From the NCBI GenBank assembly GCA_037441565.1, contig JBBIRW010000002.1:1-64000 (forward strand): DNA of 64,000 nucleotides. Direction: 5' to 3'. The stretch's first letter is position 1, and each line of letters starts with the position of its first letter. This document shows positions 51,946 through 61,723 of this stretch, one piece after another. The position numbers and the translations under genes are program-made. The notes beneath the pieces were generated by a model. That model had not been told where the DNA came from. It did not search any database and saw nothing but the letters and a program-made list of their open reading frames with translations. This DNA is from JBBIRW01 sp037441565 (GTDB lineage Bacteria; Desulfobacterota; JBBIRW01).

Positions 51946-53319
51946 TCAGGATGTTGGAGCCCCTGATCTCTTCTTAACAAAGCTTTCGAACAGAACATCA
52001 TCAGTCGGATAACCACTCCTTCCATGTGGCACAGTTGGCAAACACTGGCTGCATGAACTTATCTCCTCAATGGGTTTCCCTTCAGAAACCTCTATGGGAA
52101 TAGGAAAGCGCGCATGTTCTGGAACATGATCAATAAATCTCATCCTGTAAACAGGATCCTGCATTCGACAGCGAAACTTTCTGTATCTGTACTCAGGATG
52201 CTTCGTCATTCTATACCATATTTCCCTGAGTGGTTGCTTTCTAATGTTTCCAAAGCTTACAGGATTAAAATCACATGGATTAACATCACCATATGCTGTG
52301 AGATAAAATTGATAAAATCCACCAAAGCAGCCATTACTGAATGGGGAATTTACATAGGATTGAGCTATGATTCCCATGTTACCGTCCATATGTATGAATT
52401 TCTTTGCTATTTCTGTTACCCTGGCGCGCTCTTCATGTGTAAGCAGTATCTCTTCGCTTTTTAATCTGAATTTACCGGAGGGGATGGGATCAAATATCGT
52501 TACCTCATTGAAGCCAAGCTCCTTTGCTTTATAGAGGAGCGCTTCGAGTGATCCATCAGCAATTTTCTGTTTTGTAACATACGTTGAAATACCGATGAGA
52601 ATACCCTCCTCTTTTGCCATGAGTGCACCCTCTATAGCCTTCTCATAGCATCCCGGCACTTTCCTCAAGCTATTATGAATCTGTGGGTCAACATCATCTA
52701 TCGAAATATTGACACCGTAGAGACCGGCCTCTTTTAGCTTTTTTACAGTTTTCTTGTTCAGCATCAAACCGTTTGTAAACATAAGAACAATTGCCTTTGA
52801 TTTGTCAACATAATCTATAATTTCATAAACATCATCCCTTATAAGTGGATCTCCTCCTGTAAGCGTGATATTTACAACGCCGAGATCGAGTGCATCATCT
52901 ATAACCCTCTTTAACTCATCAGTTGACAATTCCTTTTGTGTGGGATCTATTTTGTCAAATCTACTGCAGTGAACACAATCCGCCTGACATCTGTAAGTGA
53001 TAGAAATTGTAGCGGTTGTTGGGCATTTGAGATTGAAGTATTTATCTTTTATCCTTGCCATTATTGAACGTTTTCCTGCCTCTGACGGCAAGGGTGGACT
53101 GTACATGGTATAAACATTTGCACCATTAACCTTTCCGATAACCTTATATTCATTAAGCCTTTTGCAAAAGAACTCAGCAAGGGGTTTATAAATAAATGAA
53201 AATGAACCATTAATGTTAACTTTAAGTTTGTCACGATCAAGGAAAAAATCAATCTCTGGCGAAATCAAATTAAATATATGCTCCCTTAATCTTATTCCTA
53301 ACCTTTCAGAATCCATCAT
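51946..53319 (-). CDS. Radical SAM protein with SPASM-like C-terminus
   Basis: 457 residues. The first ~100 residues resemble an N-terminal helper domain; the radical SAM cluster is CQADCVHC (Cys111, Cys115, Cys118) followed by LTGGDPLIRDD. A SPASM-like region contains NGCFGGFYQFYLTAYGDVNPCDFNPVSFGNI-type Cys residues (~335-365) and further Cys at ~395, ~435 and ~438. Homologues modify peptides or build cofactors (heme d1, mycofactocin), but no small precursor peptide is found next to it, so the substrate is open. It has its own consensus-like promoter. Confidence 0.82.
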   Translation of the reverse strand: MMDSERLGIRLREHIFNLISPEIDFFLDRDKLKVNINGSFSFIYKPLAEFFCKRLNEYKVIGKVNGANVYTMYSPPLPSEAGKRSIMARIKDKYFNLKCPTTATISITYRCQADCVHCSRFDKIDPTQKELSTDELKRVIDDALDLGVVNITLTGGDPLIRDDVYEIIDYVDKSKAIVLMFTNGLMLNKKTVKKLKEAGLYGVNISIDDVDPQIHNSLRKVPGCYEKAIEGALMAKEEGILIGISTYVTKQKIADGSLEALLYKAKELGFNEVTIFDPIPSGKFRLKSEEILLTHEERARVTEIAKKFIHMDGNMGIIAQSYVNSPFSNGCFGGFYQFYLTAYGDVNPCDFNPVSFGNIRKQPLREIWYRMTKHPEYRYRKFRCRMQDPVYRMRFIDHVPEHARFPIPIEVSEGKPIEEISSCSQCLPTVPHGRSGYPTDDVLFESFVKKRSGAPTS

Positions 53320-53354
53320 GGTTTTCCTGCCAGTTATTTTTATTTATTAAAAAA

Positions 53355-53382
53355 ATTATATGCCCTTCATTGATTAAGTCAA
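53355..53382 (-). promoter_or_regulatory. Promoter of the SPASM radical SAM/PH-domain pair
   Basis: Minus strand TTGACT (53377-53382), 16-base spacer, TATAAT (53355-53360). Start near 53348, about 29 bases before the ATG at 53319. Confidence 0.75.
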
Positions 53383-53392
53383 TATATGATGC

Positions 53393-56350
53393 TCAATGCT
53401 GCCCTTCTGATGAAATCTGGGGATTTCCCCATTCACCCTTTATCCTGAAAGAAAATCCGAGAATGCTTCGATCCTCTCCTGTGATAACTCGCCCTATAAT
53501 GGGTATTGATCCTATCGCTTTGTCCATCAATGGAAAGGGGTGGATACCAAGACTGACATCCATTGTTCTATCATAGAGGGCTACCTCTCCCTTTCCTGTT
53601 ATTCTTAGTCCCTCTCCATCTATCTTAAGATTGGTTGTTTTTGCTCTTCCATTATTTATAAGAAAATCCGCTGTCATCTTTTTCACATCCAATCCACTCC
53701 CCGAGAACTCAGGCAAACGCATCTTTGCCCATTCAAGATTCTTTAAATATGAGATTATCTCAGTGGCTATTCTAAACTTTCCTATGTTCAAAAATCCATT
53801 ATTCATAGAAAAGTAAAGAAATCCATTTAATGTTCGAAAAGATTCTCTGTCAAAGTTAGTCCCATTTACCACACCCGTTATGGAAAATCTTCCACCCATG
53901 CTCTTTTCTTTTCCCGTAAGCTCCATAAGTTTTTGCATATTCCCATTTTTGAGCTCGCCCTGGAATTCCCACGGTATCACTGTCTGATCACCAAAATTTA
54001 TATGACCTGATAGATCAATAATGCCGTCAAATACTGAGGCGGAAAGTTTTCTTATCCTGAGCGTATTATGCCTGTACTCTAACATCGAATCGAGATCTTT
54101 TAGTTCGATAGATCTGAAACTGCTGTTTTTAAAATCTAAATCCATATGAAGCCTGATGTTTTCAAGAAATTGACTGCCCCTTATAAAATCCATAAAAGCA
54201 TCATTAATAATCCTGTCTAAATCGATTGATATAGATTTTAGGGAAAGACGGAAAACATACTCTGAATTGAGGGAAAACGTTCCCGAACATCGAATGAGCT
54301 CCTTACCAAAATCAATTACACAATTCCTGATGAAACCTTCACTTCCCCGAAAACCTACCTTTCCGTTAATCCTGTATGACGGCTCACTATCACCTGAAAG
54401 ATCGGTCGTAAATCCCACCTTAGAAAAATTAATCTCCCCCATCAGCAAATATTCATTCTGAGGCCCACGAGTCCATTCGAGAGTGCCACTGAAATTTCCT
54501 GTTGACCTATACCTTTTTAGATACTTAGAGAATTCAACAAGATCTTTTACATAACCATTTTTTATTAAAATGTTGACCTTCTTGAGCTGAAATTGATTTC
54601 CATGCTTCTTCACTATGAGATAACCTTCGAGGGGCGTTGACCCATACAATGCATAGCCATTTCTGAAGTTAAGTGACCCATTATCGAAACCAAGCACACC
54701 TTTTATATCAGTGAGCATAAGTGGCAAAAATGGAAACGAAACCTTTGCGCCACCAATCTCAATCTCTCCCCTGTATTTATATACCTTTTTCCCCGATTCC
54801 ATATTTAATCTGAAGGATCCCTTTCCCGATCCCTCCATCGGGGGGAGTCTTTTCCCGATTTCATGCAGATCTTCAGGCAGCAGATCATGGTTTAAAAGAT
54901 GCCCTAACTCTGAAAGCGGAAAGGTCGCTCTTATGGATAAAGAGAGCTCCATAGACTTCAATCTCTCACTGGATATTATTGCTGTAAGCTCTTCAATCCT
55001 TGACCTTCCCCACAGACCCGCGAAATTTATTCTATATATCCCATTTTTTATCGTAATCCTGCCGTTTCCATCCCTTAAAGGATCATAACCACTTCCCATA
55101 TTAAAAACGGATTTCATTATTTCTATATCGCCTGAAGGGACTTTCATCCCCTCCTGAGCATCTGAAATCACTATTAGTGAATTTATTCTCATTGAACCAT
55201 CCATCAGCGATTCTCTTATACGGGAAAAGGGCTCTTTTTCAAGAAATGATGATTTAAATGTGGCAAGAAACTGCCTCAAGGGCAGAATATCTGTCGAAAG
55301 CCGCCATCTCCATAACCAGCCGTTCTTATCTTTAATACCATCAGCATCGGCATTTATGTTCATATTTGTGCCCTTAACCTCCAGTGATTCAACCCTTATC
55401 CTCCACTCATCCAGTCTCTCCAGAGTTGATTTAATCAAAACAGTCTGGCCGGACGGCGAATAGGAAAAGTCGCTGCCCACTATGTAGAAATCTTTAAATA
55501 AGGCATTAATTGAACAACTGAACGAAGAGAACGGCTTCCCCCTGAAAACGACCTCTGTCTTTCCTTTTCCCTCTAGCCTGGCTGGAAACTGGATTGTCTT
55601 TGCCACATATGATCTAATCCACCGAAGATCAAAGGGATAAAGGGAAACGTCCATATCCATCTGGAATTTCCCTATGTCAAAGTCGCCCTCCGGAAATGTT
55701 ATTGTTCCCTTAATTTTTAGAGCTGAATCGTCAAAAGCACCAACAATCCGGGCCGAACCTGATACCCTTATAGCACCATCTGGCTTTTCCCTTCTGGCAA
55801 AAAAATTTATCCCCTTCAGACCAGTTAAAGAATGACGACCACCTGTATCTATTTCATGGAGCCACAACTCCCCGTTACGAAATGAAAATTGGGATATCGG
55901 TGTCACTTCGGTAATTTCTTTCTTCAATTCCTTTGTTCCATCCTTCCTCTCAATATAAAAATCGCTGATATTAAGGTTACCATCCCTCAATCTTCTTATA
56001 TTGAGCACCGGATGGCTCATCCTTATGTCCTTCCATCTTATCTCTCTGTTCAGAAAAGCTGTTGAATCAAGCACAAGGTAGACTTCCTTTGCAGAAAAGA
56101 ACTCCTGATCTGAATTCTTTTCAAGAATCACAAAGTTTTCACATTTTAGAGATACAGGCGGGTAAAAGGAGAAATCTATGTTCCCGATGATAACCTTTCT
56201 ATCCAGAAGTTTTTCAATTTTTGAGGCAATGAGAATCCTCTGATGTTCAAGGTCTAAAGAGCTTCTTATAAGATATAGACCGCTTAGAAAGAATATAATC
56301 AACAATAAAAAGAGGCCCGTAAGGATATAAGTGAGTTTTTCCCTGAACAT
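53393..56350 (-). CDS. AsmA-like/TamB-type large envelope protein
   Basis: 985 residues. One N-terminal membrane helix (LTYILTGLFLLLIIFFLSGLY) is followed by a long periplasmic beta-rich chain typical of AsmA/YhdP proteins: DIRMSHPVLNIRRL-type AsmA_N segment (VLNIRRLRDGNLNISDF), then repeats such as LKIDGEGLRITGKGEVAL and a C-terminal AsmA_2-like part. Such proteins are thought to bridge the two membranes and move phospholipids. It is divergent from ntrB with a 75-base gap and stands alone. Confidence 0.83.
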   Translation of the reverse strand: MFREKLTYILTGLFLLLIIFFLSGLYLIRSSLDLEHQRILIASKIEKLLDRKVIIGNIDFSFYPPVSLKCENFVILEKNSDQEFFSAKEVYLVLDSTAFLNREIRWKDIRMSHPVLNIRRLRDGNLNISDFYIERKDGTKELKKEITEVTPISQFSFRNGELWLHEIDTGGRHSLTGLKGINFFARREKPDGAIRVSGSARIVGAFDDSALKIKGTITFPEGDFDIGKFQMDMDVSLYPFDLRWIRSYVAKTIQFPARLEGKGKTEVVFRGKPFSSFSCSINALFKDFYIVGSDFSYSPSGQTVLIKSTLERLDEWRIRVESLEVKGTNMNINADADGIKDKNGWLWRWRLSTDILPLRQFLATFKSSFLEKEPFSRIRESLMDGSMRINSLIVISDAQEGMKVPSGDIEIMKSVFNMGSGYDPLRDGNGRITIKNGIYRINFAGLWGRSRIEELTAIISSERLKSMELSLSIRATFPLSELGHLLNHDLLPEDLHEIGKRLPPMEGSGKGSFRLNMESGKKVYKYRGEIEIGGAKVSFPFLPLMLTDIKGVLGFDNGSLNFRNGYALYGSTPLEGYLIVKKHGNQFQLKKVNILIKNGYVKDLVEFSKYLKRYRSTGNFSGTLEWTRGPQNEYLLMGEINFSKVGFTTDLSGDSEPSYRINGKVGFRGSEGFIRNCVIDFGKELIRCSGTFSLNSEYVFRLSLKSISIDLDRIINDAFMDFIRGSQFLENIRLHMDLDFKNSSFRSIELKDLDSMLEYRHNTLRIRKLSASVFDGIIDLSGHINFGDQTVIPWEFQGELKNGNMQKLMELTGKEKSMGGRFSITGVVNGTNFDRESFRTLNGFLYFSMNNGFLNIGKFRIATEIISYLKNLEWAKMRLPEFSGSGLDVKKMTADFLINNGRAKTTNLKIDGEGLRITGKGEVALYDRTMDVSLGIHPFPLMDKAIGSIPIIGRVITGEDRSILGFSFRIKGEWGNPQISSEGQH

Positions 56351-56425
56351 AATATAGCCATTTATTTACAGATAAATCCTTTTTAGAATATTATAAATAC
56401 ATAGTAAATTCAAGGAAACAGCATT

Positions 56426-57529
56426 ATGCATATCTTTCATGAGGATGCAAATCTTCTGGCAGATGTATTCGACAGCCTTCAGGAAGCCATCGTTATACTG
56501 AATAGAGATTCTGCCATTATTGCAATGAATCAGTCTGCACAGATTAGTTTTGGCCTTTCGAGAGCTCCGAACCTTGATAGACCCTTTATGGCGTTTCTCA
56601 GAATAAACCCTCAACTTGAAATGCTACTTAAAAAAACCCAGAAGACTGGTTTCTCAATCGCGCATTACGAAATAAAGATCAGGAACCTTGAGGGCAGAGA
56701 AGTTCCCTCTTCAATAAGTATCTCACCTCTTTATACAAAGGATGGAGAGATAAAGGGAACCATTTTGCTTTCAAGGGATATAACGATGCTTAAATCCCTG
56801 GAAGAGGAAACAGAAATAAGCACACGTCTTTCCTCGATTGAAATTATTGCAGCAGGCCTCGCCCATGAGATTAAAAATCCATTGAGCGCCTTGAGGGGAG
56901 CAGCACAGATCCTTTCAAAATCCATACATAGCAATGAAAAATTCGAAAGATGCTGTGATATAATAATAAAAGAGGCAGATAGGATAGACAGGATCGTTAG
57001 AGAACTTTTAAATTTAACCCGCCCAAAGATGCTCTCCCTCAAGAAGATCAATCTGCATGAAATCCTTGAAAGAATTATAAATATGACTGCTACTTCAATA
57101 ACAAAAAAGGATATAAAGTTTGTCAGGGAGTATGATCCGAGCCTTCCCCAGCTTCTCTGCGATGAGGAGAAGATTGTTCAGCTTTTCACAAATCTCATAA
57201 AAAATGCGATAGATGCAATCGACCGGAAGGGAATAGTTAAGTTAAGAACCTCGATTATAACTGATTATCACTTCTTGACCGCGGAAAAAAAGAAGTGCAA
57301 AATGGTTTCAGTGGAGGTTTCGGATACAGGAAGGGGTATAAGGGAAGAAGATTTTCCGAAAATATTTACCCCATTCTTTACCACAAAGCCTGATGGTTCG
57401 GGACTTGGACTTACAGTATGCCATAAAATTGTAAGCGATCATAACGGCTCCATCAGGTTCAAAAGTGCACCGGGAAAGGGAACAACCTTTATTATTATTC
57501 TTCCAATTTTTGATGGCAATGAAACATAG
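56426..57529 (+). CDS. NtrB-like cytosolic sensor histidine kinase
   Basis: 367 residues without membrane segments. A PAS domain (~10-125, SLQEAIVILNRDSAIIAMN), phosphoacceptor His in AAGLAHEIKNPLSALRGAAQIL and HATPase with NLIKNAIDAIDRKG and GSGLGLTVCHKIV are close to NtrB/GlnL. AAGGA lies upstream of the ATG at 56426. Nitrogen control is suggested by family resemblance, but no glnA or glnB lies nearby, and the operon continues with a ZIP transporter, so another signal is possible. Confidence 0.85.
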   Translation: MHIFHEDANLLADVFDSLQEAIVILNRDSAIIAMNQSAQISFGLSRAPNLDRPFMAFLRINPQLEMLLKKTQKTGFSIAHYEIKIRNLEGREVPSSISISPLYTKDGEIKGTILLSRDITMLKSLEEETEISTRLSSIEIIAAGLAHEIKNPLSALRGAAQILSKSIHSNEKFERCCDIIIKEADRIDRIVRELLNLTRPKMLSLKKINLHEILERIINMTATSITKKDIKFVREYDPSLPQLLCDEEKIVQLFTNLIKNAIDAIDRKGIVKLRTSIITDYHFLTAEKKKCKMVSVEVSDTGRGIREEDFPKIFTPFFTTKPDGSGLGLTVCHKIVSDHNGSIRFKSAPGKGTTFIIILPIFDGNET

Positions 57530-58970
57530 AATACTTATTGCAGATGATGAGGCATCTATAAGATTTGTCTTAAGGAGTGCACTTGAGGAAAAGGGGTACC
57601 ACATAGAGGAGGCTTCAAGCGGATCTGATGTTATTGAGAAGATTAAAAATCTTAGATACGATCTCTATATTATCGATATTGTCATGCCGGAAATATCAGG
57701 TCTCAATCTCATTGATAGGATAAGGGAGTATCACAGTGATGCAGCGATACTGATTATAACTGCGCGTGATACAATGTTCAACGCCATAGAATCCATAAAG
57801 AGGGGTGCATTCGATTATATTGCAAAGCCATTTGATATTGATGATGTAATTCATATTGTTCAGAGAATCCTTGAAGAAAAATCAGCTCATGATAGGGAAG
57901 AAACAAAAAAGGATATTCCTGAGGAGTTCTTTTCCCAGCAGATCATCGGAAAGAGTCGGGTTATAAGGGAAATCTTTAAAGTAATAGGCAGGGTTGCTGG
58001 AGAGGATTGTAATATCCTCATAACAGGGGAATCAGGGACAGGGAAAGAGCTTCTTGCAAGGGTGATCCATGCAAACAGCCCGAGGAAGAATTTTCCGTTT
58101 ATTGTTATTGACTGCGCAACCATTCCAAGGGAATTGATGGAATCTGAACTCTTCGGATTCGAAAAAGGGTCTTTTACGGGTGCAATTGAGAAGAGGGAAG
58201 GTAAATTCAAAATCGCTGATGGGGGAACAGTTTTTCTTGATGAAATTGGTGATATGCCACCGGAGCTCCAGGCAAAGCTACTCAGGGTTATTCAGGAGAG
58301 GACATTCTACCCCATTGGCTCAAATTCACCCATTAAAGTAAACATCAGGGTTATAGCAGCAACCAACAAAGACCTTGTCAGTGCAACCCGAGATGGTAGA
58401 TTCAGGGAAGACCTTTATTTCAGAATAAATGTTGTTAGCATCTATCTTCCACCATTAAGGGAAAGAAAAGAGGATATACCCCTTCTTGCTGAATATTTTC
58501 TTCGAAGGGAAAATGAAAAAAGGTGTGCAAAAAAGAAGGTTTTTGCACCTGAAACAATAAGGGCACTTATCGAGTACCCGTGGCCCGGGAATATCCGTGA
58601 ACTTGAAAATGCAGTAAAGAGGGCTTATATATTTTCAAAGGGTAAATACATACTTCCCGATGATCTTCCATCACATATAGTGGCTATTAAAGAAGAAAAG
58701 GGTAAATTACCTGAAATCCCTGAACTCTCTATCGAGCATATAATCAGAAGGTATATAGACTCGATTGATCTTAAAAATTCATCGGATATCTATCGGAGAA
58801 TACTTGCTGATGTCCAAGGGCCGCTTTTTAGAATAATCCTCGAAAAAACCAGATTTAACAGGAAAAAGGCATCCACTATACTTGGCATGAACAGGAATAC
58901 ATTCAGAAAAAAAATAAAAGAACTTGGCATTTTAAATAACAATAGAAGGAATAAAAAAGTCCGTGGATAA
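57513..58970 (+). CDS. NtrC-like sigma-54 response regulator with GSFTGA loop
   Basis: 485 residues from the ATG at 57513 (57519 also possible), overlapping the kinase gene by 17 bases. Receiver with Asp in LYIIDIVMPEISG, AAA+ domain with GESGTGKE, and an NtrC-type C-terminus ending RFNRKKASTILGMNRNTFRKKIKELG. The sigma-54 contact loop reads GSFTGA instead of GAFTGA. This Ser variant occurs in natural activators, so function is likely kept. Architecture and length are NtrC-like. Confidence 0.9.
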   Translation: MAMKHRILIADDEASIRFVLRSALEEKGYHIEEASSGSDVIEKIKNLRYDLYIIDIVMPEISGLNLIDRIREYHSDAAILIITARDTMFNAIESIKRGAFDYIAKPFDIDDVIHIVQRILEEKSAHDREETKKDIPEEFFSQQIIGKSRVIREIFKVIGRVAGEDCNILITGESGTGKELLARVIHANSPRKNFPFIVIDCATIPRELMESELFGFEKGSFTGAIEKREGKFKIADGGTVFLDEIGDMPPELQAKLLRVIQERTFYPIGSNSPIKVNIRVIAATNKDLVSATRDGRFREDLYFRINVVSIYLPPLRERKEDIPLLAEYFLRRENEKRCAKKKVFAPETIRALIEYPWPGNIRELENAVKRAYIFSKGKYILPDDLPSHIVAIKEEKGKLPEIPELSIEHIIRRYIDSIDLKNSSDIYRRILADVQGPLFRIILEKTRFNRKKASTILGMNRNTFRKKIKELGILNNNRRNKKVRG

Positions 58971-59694
58971 AGAGCTCTATCACCTTATAATTTACAATAT
59001 CCTTCTGATCTCGATTGCAATTTTTGGCGGGATAAGCCCGCTCCTCAAAAGATGGGATGAAAGCGTACTTCAGCTTTTTATGAGCTTCAGCGCTGGTGTT
59101 CTTCTTGGTGCTGCCTTTTTCCATCTGCTTCCAGAATCAATCATGATTGCGGGAAAGGACTCCTCTATTTACATCCTTCTTGGATTTGTTTTTATGTATA
59201 TATTTGAAAAATTTTTAATGATCCATGCCTGTGAGGCATTTGATTGTGAGATACACACAATAGGAATATCCGCCTTTTTTGGTCTATCGATACATGCAAT
59301 TTTCGATGGAGTTGCACTCGGAAGCAGCAGCATTATAGAAAGTATTGGACTTCCTGTTTTCTTAGCCATTGCAATACATAAAGCACCTTCTGCTCTTGCC
59401 CTGACAACACTATTAATCAGGGAAAAATATTCATCGCTCGTTATAATAATGATGAATCTCTTCTTTGCCATGATGATCCCTCTTGGCTCCTTCCTTTCAT
59501 TTTTCTCCCTTCTCTCCTTTAAAAAATATATCCTGGGAGCTGTTATAGCATTTTCAGGAGGAACATTTCTTCATGTTGCAGCAAGTGATCTCCTTCCTGA
59601 AGTTCACAAATTAAGCCCCGGAAGATTCCGGGCACTATTCCTTTTTCTATCAGGCCTTACAGCAATGGCCATTGGTAAATTCGTGGAGTTATGA
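58963..59694 (+). CDS. ZIP-family divalent metal transporter
   Basis: 243 residues, about eight membrane segments. The metal path residues are present as HAIFDGVALGSS (TM4, H-x3-D-G) and HKAPSALAL (TM5, H-K-x-P). The His-rich loop between TM3 and TM4 is short. It probably takes up zinc, iron or manganese. GTG start overlapping the regulator stop by eight bases, so it is co-translated with the two-component genes. Confidence 0.9.
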   Translation: MDKELYHLIIYNILLISIAIFGGISPLLKRWDESVLQLFMSFSAGVLLGAAFFHLLPESIMIAGKDSSIYILLGFVFMYIFEKFLMIHACEAFDCEIHTIGISAFFGLSIHAIFDGVALGSSSIIESIGLPVFLAIAIHKAPSALALTTLLIREKYSSLVIIMMNLFFAMMIPLGSFLSFFSLLSFKKYILGAVIAFSGGTFLHVAASDLLPEVHKLSPGRFRALFLFLSGLTAMAIGKFVEL

Positions 59695-60347
59695 AAAAGG
59701 AGATAAGAGATTCATTGATGGACCACTTAAGAGGGATATATGGAATAGTTGATAACTCACTTGTTCCTGATCTATCACTCACAGAGATTGCAGAGAAGAT
59801 TCTCAAAGGTGGATGTAAGATTATTCAACTTAGAGTGAAGAATTCAACGGATCGTGAATTTCTTCTTACAGCTTTAAGAATAAGAGATATGACAAAAAGG
59901 TATGGGGCACTATTTATAATAAACGATCGCCTTGATATAGCATTGCTGACAGAAGCAGATGGCATCCATGTCGGGCAGAACGATATACCTGTTACACACA
60001 TAAGAAAACACTGGAATAGAATTATAGGTCTATCCACACACAGTATTGATCAGGCAGTGGAGGCTGAAGGATTAGGCGTCGATTACATAGGATTCGGCCC
60101 GATATTTCTTACTCGAACAAAAAAGGATGTCTATCCATACACAGGCATATCAAAGATTCAAGAATTAAAAAAATATGTGAGGATACCTGTTGTTGCCATA
60201 GGGGGGATAAATAGTTCCAATATGATCGATGTTATTAAAGCTGGTGCTGATGCAGTTGCTATGATTTCGGAGATTGTTACTTCTTCAGATATTGAATCCA
60301 AGGTAAGGGATCTTATTCGGATCTGGAGAGAAAACCATCCTTTTTAA
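59691..60347 (+). CDS. thiE: Thiamine phosphate synthase
   Basis: 218 residues. TIM-barrel with GCKIIQLRVKN, FIINDRLDIALLTEADGIHVGQ (pyrimidine and phosphate binding), YIGFGPIFLTRTKKD and VVAIGGINSSNM. It joins hydroxymethylpyrimidine diphosphate and thiazole phosphate. The ATG overlaps the ZIP stop as ATGA. No TPP riboswitch is possible directly upstream because of the overlap; control must be from the operon start. Convergent with dnaB; the stops overlap. Confidence 0.93.
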   Translation: MKKEIRDSLMDHLRGIYGIVDNSLVPDLSLTEIAEKILKGGCKIIQLRVKNSTDREFLLTALRIRDMTKRYGALFIINDRLDIALLTEADGIHVGQNDIPVTHIRKHWNRIIGLSTHSIDQAVEAEGLGVDYIGFGPIFLTRTKKDVYPYTGISKIQELKKYVRIPVVAIGGINSSNMIDVIKAGADAVAMISEIVTSSDIESKVRDLIRIWRENHPF

Positions 60348-61723
60348 TCCTCTTCAATCTCAGAAATTGTTCCTGGAGGAGCAAGATTTTCAAAGGTTGT
60401 ATATTTATCAAGAAATGCAAGCTTAACAGTCCCCGTGGGTCCATTCCTCTGCTTTCCTATAATTATCTCTGCTATGCCCTTCTCTGAGGTATCAGGATTG
60501 TAAACCTCATCCCTGTAAATAAACATTATCAGATCCGCATCCTGCTCAATTGCACCAGATTCTCTCAGATCTGCAAGCTGAGGTCTGTTGCCGTGTCTCT
60601 GCTCTACTTTTCTTGAGAGCTGCGATAAAGCTATAACAGGAATATTGAGTTCTTTGGAAAGCGATTTCAGCGATCGTGAAATTTCTGATATCTCCTGCTC
60701 TCTTGTATCAGCTCTGGTACTTCCCTTCATCAGCTGAAGATAATCAACAACAAGCAAACCGATGTTCATCTCGGACTTAAGTCTTCTTGCCTTTGCCCTG
60801 AGCTCGAGAACAGAAAGCGAAGGGGAGTCATCAATTACAAAAGGCGCCTCCGTAAGAAGACCTGCAGCACGTGTTAATTTTGGCCAATCACTATCGATAA
60901 GATAGCCACTTCTCACTCTGTGCATTTCAACCCTTGACCTTGCACATAGCATTCTCAATGTAAGCTGTTCCTTTGACATCTCAAGAGAAAAGAAACCAAC
61001 AGGAATACCCTGGTCAATTGCAGCATGCTGAGCAATATCAAGAGCAAGTGATGTTTTTCCCATACTCGGTCTTGCCGCAATGATAATAAAATCGGAGGGC
61101 TGAAGCCCTGATGTGAGTCTGTCAAGCTCGATAAATCCTGTTGATATACCTGTAACAAGTTCTTTCCTGCTGTATAGCTTCTCAATCGTTCTGAATGTAT
61201 CCTTCAAAATATCCTTCAGATGAAACCATGAGGGTCTTATTCTATACTGGCTTATCTCGAATATCCTTCTCTCGGCATAATCAAGAAATTCCTCCGCATC
61301 ACCCTCACGTTCATAAACTTCGGATGCTATCTCTGTTGAAATCTCAAGAAGCTTCCTCAGTATCGCTTTCTCCTTAACAATCTTTGCATAATAAGTAACA
61401 TTTGAAGCAGTAGGAACTTTTTCACACAGGGATGCAATAAAAAGAGGCCCACCAACCTCTTCAAGATAACCCATCTTCTTTAAACAATCTGTTACTGTAA
61501 TTATATCTATTGCCTCTCCCTTCTCAAAAAGGGCTATCATTGAACGAAATACTTTCTGATGCGCATCTTTATAAAAATCAGATACCTGTAAGATTTCAAG
61601 GACCTTATTTATTGACGATTCTTCGATAAGTATGCTTCCAAGAACACATTCTTCAGCTTCAAGATTCTGAGGAGGAATCCTCTCTAAGGGAACCAGATTA
61701 TTTTTCTTCTTTTTTAAAGCCAT
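60344..61723 (-). CDS. dnaB: Replicative DNA helicase DnaB
   Basis: 459 residues. DnaB N-terminal domain (PPQNLEAEECVLGSIL) and RecA-like C-terminal domain with Walker A ARPSMGKT (217-224), LLVVDYLQLM and REISRSLK. No intein is present. It overlaps rplI by 26 bases and is the last gene of the rpsF-ssb-rpsR-rplI-dnaB run, a common order. Confidence 0.97.
   Translation of the reverse strand: MALKKKKNNLVPLERIPPQNLEAEECVLGSILIEESSINKVLEILQVSDFYKDAHQKVFRSMIALFEKGEAIDIITVTDCLKKMGYLEEVGGPLFIASLCEKVPTASNVTYYAKIVKEKAILRKLLEISTEIASEVYEREGDAEEFLDYAERRIFEISQYRIRPSWFHLKDILKDTFRTIEKLYSRKELVTGISTGFIELDRLTSGLQPSDFIIIAARPSMGKTSLALDIAQHAAIDQGIPVGFFSLEMSKEQLTLRMLCARSRVEMHRVRSGYLIDSDWPKLTRAAGLLTEAPFVIDDSPSLSVLELRAKARRLKSEMNIGLLVVDYLQLMKGSTRADTREQEISEISRSLKSLSKELNIPVIALSQLSRKVEQRHGNRPQLADLRESGAIEQDADLIMFIYRDEVYNPDTSEKGIAEIIIGKQRNGPTGTVKLAFLDKYTTFENLAPPGTISEIEED

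Noticed and set aside
59641..59690. Possible TPP riboswitch before thiE
   Set aside because: thiE starts inside the ZIP gene stop; there is no untranslated space.
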